DNA from: Bacillota bacterium
GTDB taxonomy: Bacteria; Bacillota; UBA4882; UBA8346
DNA length: 64,000 nt
Direction of reading: 5' to 3'
Assembly: GCA_023401925.1 (NCBI GenBank)
Contig: JAEXDA010000034.1
Location: 1-64,000 of the forward strand
Below the pieces are notes generated by a model. That model had not been told where the DNA came from and searched no databases. It saw only the letters and a program-made list of their open reading frames with translations. The position numbers and the translations under genes are program-made. This document shows positions 43,582 to 52,814 of the stretch, one piece after another; the stretch's first letter is position 1, and each line of letters begins with the position of its first letter.

Positions 43582-44832
43582 ATGGACCCTTTAATTCGGG
43601 CAGAAGTGGTTATTGGTGAGAATACGAGGCAATTATTGGTTGAACGAAATGTTATTTTAACAATTCCTGCAATTAAAGTCCGGAATATTAATGCCCGGGT
43701 AATAAATATAACCACTGATGTCATTGCAGATAAAGTGGTCATTCAAGGGGTTTTGCACAAACAGATCTTCTTTGTCGGAGAAGATAATATTGTTCACCAC
43801 CAGGCGGAGGATATTCCATTTAGTACCTTTATTGACGTTCCGGGAGCGGAGCCCGGTATGAACGTTCAAGTTGATCCGGTGGTTGAAACTGTTATTTTTA
43901 ACTTACTGACACCAACTCTTATTCATCAAAAAGTAGTATTGGAATTTTTTGTAAAAATTACCGAAAGCAGACAACTCAATGTGGTTACCGGTAATGGACC
44001 TTTAGTAAGAGTTGATCAGGTTGTAGGCGAGAATACCAAGCAAGAACTGTTCGAGAATATAGTAGCCCTTTCAACGCCTGCTATCAAAATTGATGATATT
44101 ACGGTAGTTATACGCAATATAACAACGCATATCATTCAGGATAAAGTAATCATTCAAGGTATACTTCATAAACAGATCTTTTTCATCGGCACCAACAATA
44201 TCGAATTACATCAGGCTGAAGATATTGAATTCTCTACTTTTGTAGATGTACCAGGCGCAACTTTCGGAATGGACGTCGAAGTGGTACCGACTGTGGAATT
44301 TGTCAACTTTGAGCTACAAAATGCTACCACCTTAATTCAAAAAGTAGTCGTTGAATTCTTTGCCAAAGTTACTGAAAGTGTTCAACTTAATATCGTCTTA
44401 GGCCCGGGAGCATTACTGAAACTTGAAACCGTAACCGGAGAAAATACAACTCAGATTTTGGTTGAGAATGTTTTTGGATTGCCGATACCTACCGTCAAAA
44501 TTCGTGAAATCGTTGCTACTATCCGTGACATTGTAACCGAGGTCATCAATGATAAAGTAGTGATTCAAGGGATTTTACATAAGCAAATTTTCTTCATCGG
44601 TGAAGATAATTTAGAACATCATCAAGCTGAAAACATCCCATTCAGCACATTCTTAGACATCATCGGAGCTACCCCCGGAATGAATGTCAGGGTTGATTCC
44701 AGAATCGAAACGATTCTTTTCGAACTTCTGGATAGTTCGACCTTACGCCAAAAAGTCGTCATCGAATTCTTTGTTAAGGTTACTGAGACTCAACAGTTAT
44801 TAGTACAGATTGTATCGCCGTATTACTTGTAA
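43582..44832 (+). CDS. Triple SPOCS-domain (DUF3794) spore protein
   Basis: A 416-residue soluble protein built of three tandem SPOCS repeats with a period of about 137 residues. Each repeat starts with V.GENT.Q.L.E (residues about 9, 145, 281), followed by DKVVIQG.LHKQIFF.G..N...HQAE.I.FSTF.D and ending Q.V..EFF.K.TE. SPOCS domains occur in SipL and other proteins of spore-forming Firmicutes that join spore morphogenetic layers. No LysM domain is attached. ATG follows AAGGAGGG. A terminator follows the gene. Repeats 1 and 3 look most alike. Confidence 0.9.
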   Translation: MDPLIRAEVVIGENTRQLLVERNVILTIPAIKVRNINARVINITTDVIADKVVIQGVLHKQIFFVGEDNIVHHQAEDIPFSTFIDVPGAEPGMNVQVDPVVETVIFNLLTPTLIHQKVVLEFFVKITESRQLNVVTGNGPLVRVDQVVGENTKQELFENIVALSTPAIKIDDITVVIRNITTHIIQDKVIIQGILHKQIFFIGTNNIELHQAEDIEFSTFVDVPGATFGMDVEVVPTVEFVNFELQNATTLIQKVVVEFFAKVTESVQLNIVLGPGALLKLETVTGENTTQILVENVFGLPIPTVKIREIVATIRDIVTEVINDKVVIQGILHKQIFFIGEDNLEHHQAENIPFSTFLDIIGATPGMNVRVDSRIETILFELLDSSTLRQKVVIEFFVKVTETQQLLVQIVSPYYL

Positions 44833-44880
44833 TTCATAATTAAAATGTAAAAAATCCGACAAGGGATCGTTTCTAGAAAC

Positions 44881-44918
44881 AGGTTGTTCAATTATGTTGA
44901 GCAACCTTCTTCTTTTTG
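44881..44918 (+). terminator. Intrinsic terminator after the SPOCS gene
   Basis: AGGTTGTTCA and TTGAGCAACCT pair around a 6-nt loop (near-perfect 10-bp stem), followed by TCTTCTTTTT. Confidence 0.9.
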
Positions 44919-45037
44919 AATTCAACTCCAAACACACTGCAATTTGAGGGTGATTTCAATCTCTAAATTTTCCTGCGGTTGATTTTTGAAGAACAGGCGG
45001 CATATAAATTATCGAGATGGATCAAAAAGGAGCCGCG

Positions 45038-47068
45038 ATGTTCGAAGAACGGGTGGGGCGATTTAGCACGGTCACTCGATACCGGGAGCTTTTTTCAAAA
45101 GAGATTTTTCAAATCGACCTTTGTTTGATAGAGGTTCGCTTGATGAACCACAGCCAGAATCTGTTTGCAACTGGAACGCTAAAGCGTCAGATTCAGTATA
45201 TCGAATTGGGTGAAGCTCTCCGAAAAGTAGAAGACCAAATTCAGTTCACTGTCTTAATCGGCAGGTCCTTTGAGGGGTCGCTTTCTGATTTACAAACCGA
45301 CTTATCCCAAGAGTATTTTGTTCTTCAACCTTCACCCAAAAACTCTCGTTTTGCTGTTTTGGAACAGGGATTCTTATTAAGTGTCAAACCATCCGCCCAG
45401 GTGGAAAAAATGCCCCCATATAACAAAATAAAAGTAAATTCCGTAACCAACCAGGGAAAAGACAGCACTCTGGTTCAAATTCCTTATAGGCTTGCACATG
45501 GTGGTCAACTGCAAAGTTTTATCGGTAAAGCCAAATTTACGGATCTTTCTGCTCTTCCCATCGCAGTTGCTGAAATTGAAGGAACAATGAACAAGACTTT
45601 GGATAGAATTTTTTTTAAGGAGAAGATCAGTCTATTGGTTAATGTGCCAACTCCGAACCGGGATCAAAAATTGACACTTTACGGTGATATTCAGGAGGCA
45701 GACTGGCACTCAGAGGCAATGGACGAATGGGGTGGCATTATGACTTTCCGTTTAGACTATCGATGGTATCTTACAACATTTCGCGACTTATTATGTTTAA
45801 AGCCCAGTGCAGGCAGTACTTTACCGATTGAACAAATCGAAACTTTAACATTGAAAGATAGGGGAAGTTTTCATTTCCTAAAATCATTTCAGGTTGAAAT
45901 GCCCAATATAAAAGAACTCATAGAAATCCAATTGGAAGAGCTTCGTTACGAAAATTCCGGAACCAAGAAAGGCGCCCTTTTGCATGTTGATTTGATTCTG
46001 GGGATTACTTTTATAAACTTGGACGGAGTTGAACAATATCAAGAATACCGGCCCTTTTTCGATGAGTTATTCTCCGGTTTTATTTCCAAGAGTCCTCATT
46101 CGATTATGGAAGCTGTTTTGGAAAGTAAAATTGTTGAATCTGCTATCCGAAGCCATCATCTGAATATTATTCTCGATTTTCAATATAACCCCCAAATCTA
46201 TCAAAAGCAGGTAACTTCGATTGTAAGAGACGATTCTTCTTCGGAAGTAATTGAAGCCAAGGCATTTTTCGGTGAAAAAATTTATTCTTTCAGTGTTAAT
46301 GAAAATCTACCATTGAAATTTCATCCGCTGCGGATTATCAAAGTACTCGGAAGGGTATTGGAGATTACCGGAACTGCTCATGAAGGATGGTTATCCATCC
46401 AAGGGGTGATAGCCATTAATATCAGGTATGTTGATCACCAACGGCAGAATCGCGAGGATCATTTTCAACGGATTTTTCGAAATTCCTGTATATGGGGACA
46501 AGTGAAACCGGAAATGGAATTGGAATTAATCTGTGAACCGGAGTACGAGCACTTTCAACTTACGGATATAAACATTGATTATCAATGTTTGCTTAAATCT
46601 GTGATGAAGGCTTTCCATCTAAAGAGAATTGGAGTTAAAATCGCTGCGGAGTTACCTCAATTGGCTCCTTTAGCTTCAATTGACCCAAAAGAAAATGTGG
46701 AGTATTCAATAAATTTTAAGGACTTGGGGTTGGATTGGAATCTGCCTCTGATGAAAGATGGCCTACAAGAGATTGCCAAAAACGAAGTTCAAATTTCCCA
46801 ATTCAATTACCAGTACTCTGAGAATGCCATTTTAATCAAAGGATGCCTCACCGGAGAGATCGAATATTGGGATCAAAAACAATACCTCCAAAAGCTATCT
46901 CTGGAATTACCGTTTTGGCGATTTATTCCCAATGACGAACATGTACAATTCACGAATCGGAAATTATTTCCGGAAATTCGCAATTGCAGCTATCAGCCTT
47001 TGCAGACGGTTCCATGGAGGAAGAGGCGCCTTAAAATTCATTTGGATTTGGGACTTTGCACAATTTAG
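45038..47068 (+). CDS. Large SPOCS-like repeat protein, probably spore-related
   Basis: A 676-residue soluble protein without signal peptide. Several blocks echo the SPOCS pattern seen in the gene before: GTLKRQIQYIELGE, GDIQEADWHSEA, GILGITFINLDG-like strands, IQGVIAINIRYVDHQRQNREDHF, and IKGCLTGEIEYWDQKQY. Each is a 'G.l...i.Y.d' strand pair that in DUF3794 proteins forms the beta sandwich. The similarity is weak and divergent, so I call it SPOCS-like and not a firm family member. ATG 45038 follows AAAAAGGAG; the open frame starts at 45017. It lies 14 bp before a glycosyltransferase gene. Confidence 0.65.
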   Translation: MFEERVGRFSTVTRYRELFSKEIFQIDLCLIEVRLMNHSQNLFATGTLKRQIQYIELGEALRKVEDQIQFTVLIGRSFEGSLSDLQTDLSQEYFVLQPSPKNSRFAVLEQGFLLSVKPSAQVEKMPPYNKIKVNSVTNQGKDSTLVQIPYRLAHGGQLQSFIGKAKFTDLSALPIAVAEIEGTMNKTLDRIFFKEKISLLVNVPTPNRDQKLTLYGDIQEADWHSEAMDEWGGIMTFRLDYRWYLTTFRDLLCLKPSAGSTLPIEQIETLTLKDRGSFHFLKSFQVEMPNIKELIEIQLEELRYENSGTKKGALLHVDLILGITFINLDGVEQYQEYRPFFDELFSGFISKSPHSIMEAVLESKIVESAIRSHHLNIILDFQYNPQIYQKQVTSIVRDDSSSEVIEAKAFFGEKIYSFSVNENLPLKFHPLRIIKVLGRVLEITGTAHEGWLSIQGVIAINIRYVDHQRQNREDHFQRIFRNSCIWGQVKPEMELELICEPEYEHFQLTDINIDYQCLLKSVMKAFHLKRIGVKIAAELPQLAPLASIDPKENVEYSINFKDLGLDWNLPLMKDGLQEIAKNEVQISQFNYQYSENAILIKGCLTGEIEYWDQKQYLQKLSLELPFWRFIPNDEHVQFTNRKLFPEIRNCSYQPLQTVPWRKRRLKIHLDLGLCTI

Positions 47069-47082
47069 GGAGGAATATTCAT

Positions 47083-48090
47083 TTGAAAGTTTTATTGCAA
47101 AACCGCAATAGTTTTCGGAATTCGGTTGCTGGAGACGGAATTCAGCTTCTTAAAACTCAAGAATATTTGAAAAAAATAAATATTGATGCCGATATCAGCT
47201 GCGATCCGCAAATTGATTTAGCAAAATACGATTTGATCCATTTATTTAACCTTATGCCAGTAGATGAGATTTATCCGCTTTTCCGGAATGCCCGGGATCA
47301 AAAGAAAAAAATTGTTTTGTCAACGATTTATTGGAATCCCGAGGAGTTTTTGCTGCAAAACGCCAATTTACAACATCTGAAGGATTGGTGGCAAAAAAGC
47401 ATGCCGATGCGGGAAGAAATGCTCCGGGGCGTCGATTTAATTCTCCCTAATTCAAAAGTTGAATTGGCCGTGATTCAAAAAGGATTTTCACGGGTCCCCA
47501 AGGCAAGAATCGTGATTAACGGAGTTGATCAAGCTTACGGTTGGGCAAGACCGGAATCTTTTGTAAATCGCCATGGATGGCAGGACTTTTTACTTTCAGT
47601 AGGCAGAATATGTCGGCGCAAGAATCAATTGGCCATCATCCAGGCAGCCAAGAATATTGGATTACCTTTGGTGTTGCTTGGTCCTATCAACGATGGCCTG
47701 TATTATCGGGATTGCCGTCGGGAAGCTGCAGGCCATAAGGTATTATTTATCGACAGTCTTACTCAAAAGGATTTGAGTTCCGCTTATGCTGCCGCCCGGG
47801 TTCATGTTTTGGCAAGCTGGTATGACACTCCCGGCCTTGTGTCTTTGGAAGCCGCCCTGGCCGGATGTACGGTTGTCACAACGGTGCGCGGCTGCGCCAA
47901 GGAATACCTGGGAAACTTGGCCTACTATTGCAACCCCGCCAAGGAGAAAAGTATTGAAAAGGCGGTGGAAAAAGCTTGGCTGGCCAGGAAAAACTCCGAA
48001 CTAAAATCACATGTTTTAAGTTTTTTCACCTGGGAAAGGGTGGCTGAACAAACTTTAACTGCTTATAAAACCGTGTTGGAGTCCTTTTAA
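47083..48090 (+). CDS. GT4-type glycosyltransferase
   Basis: A 335-residue GT-B enzyme. The N-terminal domain starts KVLLQNRNSFRNSVAGDG; the C-terminal Rossmann half has LLSVGRICRRKNQLAIIQAA, PLVLLGPINDGLYYRD, the helix ALSSAYAAARVHVLASWYDTPG-like segment (DLSSAYAAARVHVLASWY) and SLEAALAGCTVVTT, which holds the donor-binding glutamate context (E-A-A-L-A-G). The TTG at 47083 has GGGAGGA eight bases upstream. The acceptor is unknown; the place behind two SPOCS-type genes hints at a spore-surface or wall glycan. Its stop overlaps that of the convergent PBP gene. Confidence 0.88.
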   Translation: MKVLLQNRNSFRNSVAGDGIQLLKTQEYLKKINIDADISCDPQIDLAKYDLIHLFNLMPVDEIYPLFRNARDQKKKIVLSTIYWNPEEFLLQNANLQHLKDWWQKSMPMREEMLRGVDLILPNSKVELAVIQKGFSRVPKARIVINGVDQAYGWARPESFVNRHGWQDFLLSVGRICRRKNQLAIIQAAKNIGLPLVLLGPINDGLYYRDCRREAAGHKVLFIDSLTQKDLSSAYAAARVHVLASWYDTPGLVSLEAALAGCTVVTTVRGCAKEYLGNLAYYCNPAKEKSIEKAVEKAWLARKNSELKSHVLSFFTWERVAEQTLTAYKTVLESF

Positions 48091-50102
48091 TTTTCATTTC
48101 GTGCTGATTCGGGCTCTGTGATTTCCGGAACCGTAGGAATACTTTCGTTGGGATTATCAAGCAATTCCTGATTCAGTTCTGGAGTTGGGGTTACCTCTTT
48201 TGAAGCTTCCACGTTAATTTTTGGTTTGATTATAGGAGTTATATGGTGGATTTGAGGCCGCTCTTCAAGATGAAAGAAGGCTTCCAAAATCCTTCGAGCT
48301 ACAGGAGCAGCTCCGCCGGAACCGGAACCTCCTTGTTCAATAAAAACTACGATGACGATTCGGGGTTTATCGGCCGGTGCATAACAAGCAAATACTCCGG
48401 AATTGTCATAGGGGGGTTTTTGAGCAGTACCGGTCTTTCCGGCAATGGGATATTTATCCGTCGGGAAACCTTGAAACGCGGAAGAAGCGGTGCCTCCATC
48501 GCCGATGACCTCCTTTAAACCTTGTTCAATAATGGATTGAACCCTATGGGGAAAGTTTAAATCAACCACCAATTCACGAGTAAACTTGGAAATCAACGTA
48601 CCGGAGGGGGTTGTTATTTTTGAAACGAGATGCGGCTTGTAAATCTTGCCATTATTGGCAATAGCCGCGTAAACATTTGCTAATTGTAAGGGAGTTACTG
48701 TAAGATAGGTTTGTCCGATTCCGAACATGGCGGTTTCAATTGGGTGCCATACTTTTTCCCTGGTATTTTTATACTTCCAGTCCGGATCGGGGACCAATCC
48801 CGAACTTTCCCCGGGATATAAGTTTAGCCCGGTAGGTTTACCTAAACCCAAAAGACGGGAGTATTCCGCTAGTTTTTTAACTCCCACTCTCCGGCTAAGC
48901 TCGGCCATGACCACATTGCAAGAATTCTTCAACCCATCAATAATCGTTTCATGACCATGTTTCCGTGGACCCGAGGCGGCGGTTGCCACCCAGCAAGGAA
49001 AATTTTTTTTCCATATCGGATCATAGCCACCGCAATAAAATTTATCCGTTAGGGTTGCTTTATTTTCCAATAAAGCGGATATCACGGTGATAGGCTTAAA
49101 AGTAGATCCCGGCGCAAACTCGCCTTGAATGTTCCGGTTGGTTAGGGGATGGAATGGATCCTGATACAATTTATCGGCGGTTACCTGGGGCATAACTCCG
49201 ATAAACCAATTGGGATCAAATCCAGGTTTGCTGACCATGGCCAGAATGTTTCCATTTCGAGGATCAAGGGCCAAAACCGTTCCCGATTTGGCATTTTTAT
49301 ATCGGGTATGGTTTTGGAGGGCGCTTAACTGCTCATCCAGAGATTTCTCGGCAGCCTCCTGGATTTTTAGGTCGATTGTCAGATGAATATTATTGCCGGG
49401 AATGATATCGGTTTTATCGATTAACCGTAAAGGCCGCCCATGGATATCCACTTCATAAATATTCCCACCGCTATTTCCACGCAAGAATTTTTCATAGGTT
49501 CGTTCTAAACCGGTTTTTCCGATACTATCACCTAAATGGTAACCTTGACTCTTTAATTCTTGCAATTCCTGATGATTGATTTCACGAACGTATCCAAACA
49601 AATGGCAAGCTAGATCTTTGTATGGGTAGTAACGTACCGGCACTTCCTGAACTTCTACTCCTTGCAGGTTGAATTTGGATTCCAAAAGTTTAATGAAAAC
49701 AGCCGGATGGATATCTTTTTTTATGGTCAGATATTGATAAGGAAGACGTTGAAACTCCGCATCCGCCAACTTCGCTTGAAGTTCAAATTCATTCATTCCG
49801 ACGATTCGGCATAACATTTTTTGGGTTTTCTCTTTTTTATTAATATCATCCGGAACAACCAATAAGTTGTGGGATATTCGATTGGTGACTAAAACCTGGT
49901 CATTTCGATCATAAATCATTCCCCGGGGAGCATCGGTTTTAACAATCCGGGTTTGGTTTTCCCTGGATTTAACCATAATCGCGGTGCCTTCCATAATCTG
50001 GAGGTCCCACAAGCGGGTAAAAAGGATTAAGAAAGCGACCACCACCATACCGAGCAGGTGTTTAAACTTTTTTTCCAGTTTTTTTATTTTATCATTATCC
50101 AA
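48087..50102 (-). CDS. Class B penicillin-binding protein (PBP2/MrdA type)
   Basis: A transpeptidase that cross-links peptidoglycan. From TTG 50102 it has 671 residues: an N-terminal membrane helix (HLLGMVVVAFLILFTRLWDL), the pedestal dimer region with APRGMIYDRNDQVLVTN, and the transpeptidase domain with SxxK in PGSTFKPITVIS, SxN in LKNSCNVVMAEL and KTG in IAGKTGTAQKP. A C-terminal extension of about 45 residues is Pro/Glu-rich (ITPIIKPKINVEASKEVTPT). No PASTA domains, so it is not SpoVD-like. The frame continues upstream to 50306 but there overlaps a kinase remnant; the TTG has only a weak ribosome-binding site, so the start is uncertain. Confidence 0.9.
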   Translation of the reverse strand: MDNDKIKKLEKKFKHLLGMVVVAFLILFTRLWDLQIMEGTAIMVKSRENQTRIVKTDAPRGMIYDRNDQVLVTNRISHNLLVVPDDINKKEKTQKMLCRIVGMNEFELQAKLADAEFQRLPYQYLTIKKDIHPAVFIKLLESKFNLQGVEVQEVPVRYYPYKDLACHLFGYVREINHQELQELKSQGYHLGDSIGKTGLERTYEKFLRGNSGGNIYEVDIHGRPLRLIDKTDIIPGNNIHLTIDLKIQEAAEKSLDEQLSALQNHTRYKNAKSGTVLALDPRNGNILAMVSKPGFDPNWFIGVMPQVTADKLYQDPFHPLTNRNIQGEFAPGSTFKPITVISALLENKATLTDKFYCGGYDPIWKKNFPCWVATAASGPRKHGHETIIDGLKNSCNVVMAELSRRVGVKKLAEYSRLLGLGKPTGLNLYPGESSGLVPDPDWKYKNTREKVWHPIETAMFGIGQTYLTVTPLQLANVYAAIANNGKIYKPHLVSKITTPSGTLISKFTRELVVDLNFPHRVQSIIEQGLKEVIGDGGTASSAFQGFPTDKYPIAGKTGTAQKPPYDNSGVFACYAPADKPRIVIVVFIEQGGSGSGGAAPVARRILEAFFHLEERPQIHHITPIIKPKINVEASKEVTPTPELNQELLDNPNESIPTVPEITEPESARNEN

Positions 50103-50188
50103 TGCCGAGCCCCGATTCAAAAATATTGATAAACATATTAAGTATAAGTAAAAGTATGGAAAAATATTCCTCAAACAACTCTTATTTA

Positions 50189-50536
50189 ATGATGGAGCCA
50201 TCGCTGCACCCAGAGCCGGGGAAAGAAATCGCGATTTATCGGATTGCGCAAGAATCATTAACCAATGTTCAGCAAGATGCCAATGCCACAGAGGTCGATA
50301 TTTCAAATTTCCGTGAAGGAAAAAATGTAAAATTAATCATTCGCGACAATGGCAAAGGTTTTAATCCCGATGAAGTTCAATATGGAACGGATTGCACAAT
50401 ATGGGAGCCTGCTACCTTGAGAACTTCGGCATGTTCAAAATTTCAAGCTTGTCGGATAGCGTCACTACCCTGGAAGCGATTTTTCTTTTGCCGGAAGAGG
50501 AGCAAAACCATTGAGAATTCAGCGGTTTTTTATTGA
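50189..50536 (+). pseudogene. Remnant of a histidine kinase ATPase domain
   Basis: The frame includes LHPEPGKEIAIYRIAQESLTN, shown here as its core IAIYRIAQESLTNVQQDANA (the N box), and LIIRDNGKGFNPDE (the G1 box). After this the sequence loses the family pattern; the GLxNM-like segment expected next appears in another frame. The dimerisation and sensor parts are absent. It resembles the C-terminus of LiaS/NarX-type kinases. It lies head to head with the PBP gene. Confidence 0.7.
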
Positions 50537-50668
50537 GTTTGTAAGTTGGGTAAAAGGCATTACAACTTATTTAAAATGGCGTAAAAATTTATAAAATGGA
50601 TTATTAGTCCTTTATAATAGACAAATAAGGATATAATGCCTTAATTTATTAAAAATGAGGAAATATGA

Positions 50669-50851
50669 ATGGGAAATAACCGATTAAAACAGGAAGATCA
50701 CTGCTTTGAATGTTTGCGGAATATTAAAGGTGTTTGCACGGCGTTTAAAAACAAACATTGGCCATGTTGGGCCTTTTTAAATGACAAAGTAGAATATGAA
50801 ATACGGGAAAGAGAACGTAAGAATTATCTTGAAAAACATGATATTGCATAA
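50669..50851 (+). CDS. Small four-cysteine hypothetical protein
   Basis: A 60-residue protein with cysteines in CFECLRNIKGVC and a fourth in WPCWAF, a spacing that could bind zinc or an iron-sulphur cluster, and a highly charged C-terminus (EYEIRERERKNYLEKHD). ATG follows TGAGGAAAT. A terminator lies just after the stop codon, so it is a stand-alone gene. Family not recognised. Confidence 0.65.
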   Translation: MGNNRLKQEDHCFECLRNIKGVCTAFKNKHWPCWAFLNDKVEYEIRERERKNYLEKHDIA

Positions 50852-50856
50852 AATAC

Positions 50857-51158
50857 TCAGGGCTTCCGATTTTGAGAAGCCCTGTTTTTATTATCGTTTG
50901 ACAGGGGCGGCTTTGGAAGGATTTCTTCAATCGCTTTGGCCTGTTCCATAGTGATCGTGCCATCTTGACTAAAGTGCCGAACGGACCCTCTTGGGCCATG
51001 AGGCGGCTGGTATCTTTTGGTTTGGGCGGCGTGCCGTTTTTAGGGATTCCCTGGAATAATTGAACAGCAGCATCTTTTTGACTCCGGTAATTCATTGGTG
51101 CCGATTTAATTGAGGTAAACAGGGAGGAGATTAAAAAGAAGTTTGACGATGGTTTCAT
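50857..51158 (-). pseudogene. Possible frameshifted small gene
   Basis: On the minus strand one frame reads NYRSQKDAAVQLFQGIPKNG then TPPKPKDTSRLMAQEG; the neighbouring frame continues sensibly with RHFSQDGTITMEQAKAIEEI and LPKPPLSNDNK and stops at 50857. The change happens near 50993. Joined they would give a protein of about 100 residues. Its 3' end overlaps the terminator of the plus-strand gene, and no family is recognised. Confidence 0.35.
50858..50890 (+). terminator. Intrinsic terminator after the four-cysteine gene
   Basis: CAGGGCTTC and GAAGCCCTG form a perfect 9-bp stem with a 9-nt loop, followed by five T. Confidence 0.92.
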
Positions 51159-51225
51159 AGCTGCTTAATCAGGATTTAGTTTAAATTTTAATGTGTTTTT
51201 CATCGTTATGAGTTATAATACTATT

Positions 51226-51447
51226 AACAAGGGATGTTGCTGGTTATTTAGAGAGAGAATCTCATCTATCGATTGATAGAAAGAGAATCTGGTTATCGCA
51301 ATGGAGGCGATTTCCGATACATAACCCGCAAATCGACCGGGAGAAGCGGGCAGGTAATGAAGACAGATATCAATGTCCGAACCTGAAATCGGTCATTATC
51401 AGACCTTTTTTTAATTGGCGCTGGATAGTATAAGGCCAATTTTTTTC
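51226..51447 (+). promoter_or_regulatory. Structured leader with two terminators before malic enzyme
   Basis: A TATAAT (51214-51219) starts a leader of about 330 nt. Four hairpins follow: TCTC..CTATC/GATAG..GAGA (51260-51286); GGTTAT/ATAACC with inner ATCGC/GCGAT (51291-51326); CCCGC/GCGGG (51325-51350); CAGGT/ACCTG with inner GACA/TGTC (51351-51385). Hairpins two and three share bases 51325-51326 and so compete. Then come a weak terminator (GGTC/GACC plus seven T, 51391-51412) and a strong one (AATTGGC/GCCAATT plus T run, 51413-51447). This looks like a riboswitch or attenuator, but I cannot match it to a known class. Confidence 0.55.
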
Positions 51448-51556
51448 TGGGATAACGAACCAAATGAGAGTTGTGGTTTGTAATAAAATTGAAGTTATTC
51501 CTGAATATTTATTTTCGTTATTTTGATTTTAATTGACCTTGAATCGGAGGTAATCA

Positions 51557-52786
51557 ATGAGTTTACGGGAAGAAGCTTTGGCACTCCATAAGGAGCACCA
51601 TGGAAAAATTGCGGTAACCAGTAAAGTCCAAGTAAGGGATGGTAAGGAATTAAGCTTGGCCTATTCTCCGGGAGTCGCCGAACCTTGCAAAGAAATTGCC
51701 AGGAATCCGCTCCTGAGTTATGACTATACCAATCGCGGTAATATGGTCGCTGTGGTATCGGATGGCACTGCCGTATTGGGCCTGGGTGATATAGGGCCTG
51801 AAGCAGGTTTGCCGGTTATGGAAGGAAAGGCTATCCTTTTTAAAAATTTCGCCGACATTGACGCTTTTCCAATCTGTCTTGGCACCAAAAAGGTTGAGGA
51901 AGTTATTCAGGCCGTGAAATGGCTGGAGCCGACTTTTGGCGGCGTCAATTTGGAAGATATATCGGGCCCGCGCTGTTTTGAAATCGAGGAGAGATTGAAA
52001 GCCTCGATGTCAATTCCGGTATTTCATGACGATCAGCATGGAACGGCTGTGGTTTGCGTGGCCGGGTTGTGGAATGCTCTGAAAGTAGTCCGCAAAGATA
52101 TCTCTAAGATAAGAATGGTCATGAATGGAGCCGGTGCGGCCGGTATCTCCATCGCCAAACTTTTAATCGCTTGCGGTTTGCTACCGGAAAACCTGAGTAT
52201 TTGCGATAAGAATGGATTGTTATACCCCGGGAGCAATCCGGATAACTCCTATATGGAAAAGATGGCCGGACTTACCAATCCTCAGGGCCGCAAGGGAACT
52301 CTTGCCGATGTATTGGCCGGCGCCGATGCTTTTATCGGTGTTTCAGCCGCCAATATTGTCAGTGCGGAAATGGTAAAAACTATGGCTCCGGGAGCGGTGA
52401 TATTTGCTATGGCCAATCCGGCCCCCGAAGTCATGCCTGAAATTGCTCTGGGAGCCGGAGCAGCTATCGTGGGAACCGGCCGTTCGGATTATCCGAACCA
52501 AATTAACAATGTTTTGGGTTTCCCGGGAATTTTCCGGGGAACTCTTGATGTGCGCGCCAAAGAGATCAATGAACCGATGAAGGTGGCGGCGGCCAAAGCC
52601 ATGGCAAATATTGTGGCTACCGATGAACTGGCAGTGGATTACATTATCCCCAAACCTTTTGATCGCCGGGTGGTGCCCGCGGTGGCTCTGGCTGTGGCCA
52701 AAGCGGCGATGGACAGCGGGGTGGCTGGGACTCCAAAAACAGAGAAGGAATTAATTGAGGGACTGAAAAAAAGAGGGTTATTATAA
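51557..52786 (+). CDS. NAD(P)-dependent malic enzyme
   Basis: Oxidatively decarboxylates malate to pyruvate. The 409-residue protein is the short bacterial type without a phosphotransacetylase extension. Seen are GKIAVTSKVQVRDGKELSLA, YSPGVAEPCKEIA (substrate tyrosine), VVSDGTAVLGLGDIGPEAG, KAILFKNFADIDAFPICL, the metal site NLEDISGPRCFEIE and IPVFHDDQHGTA, and the nucleotide fold VMNGAGAAGISIAKLL. ATG follows ATCGGAGGT. Upstream is a long structured leader; downstream are two-component genes in the same direction. Confidence 0.95.
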   Translation: MSLREEALALHKEHHGKIAVTSKVQVRDGKELSLAYSPGVAEPCKEIARNPLLSYDYTNRGNMVAVVSDGTAVLGLGDIGPEAGLPVMEGKAILFKNFADIDAFPICLGTKKVEEVIQAVKWLEPTFGGVNLEDISGPRCFEIEERLKASMSIPVFHDDQHGTAVVCVAGLWNALKVVRKDISKIRMVMNGAGAAGISIAKLLIACGLLPENLSICDKNGLLYPGSNPDNSYMEKMAGLTNPQGRKGTLADVLAGADAFIGVSAANIVSAEMVKTMAPGAVIFAMANPAPEVMPEIALGAGAAIVGTGRSDYPNQINNVLGFPGIFRGTLDVRAKEINEPMKVAAAKAMANIVATDELAVDYIIPKPFDRRVVPAVALAVAKAAMDSGVAGTPKTEKELIEGLKKRGLL

Positions 52787-52814
52787 AATTCGGGTAAATC
52801 AGGAAAAAGACTCG

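Noticed and set aside
48087..50102. SpoVD (sporulation-specific PBP)
   Set aside because: No PASTA domain at the C-terminus; domain order fits PBP2/MrdA, so I kept the general class B call.
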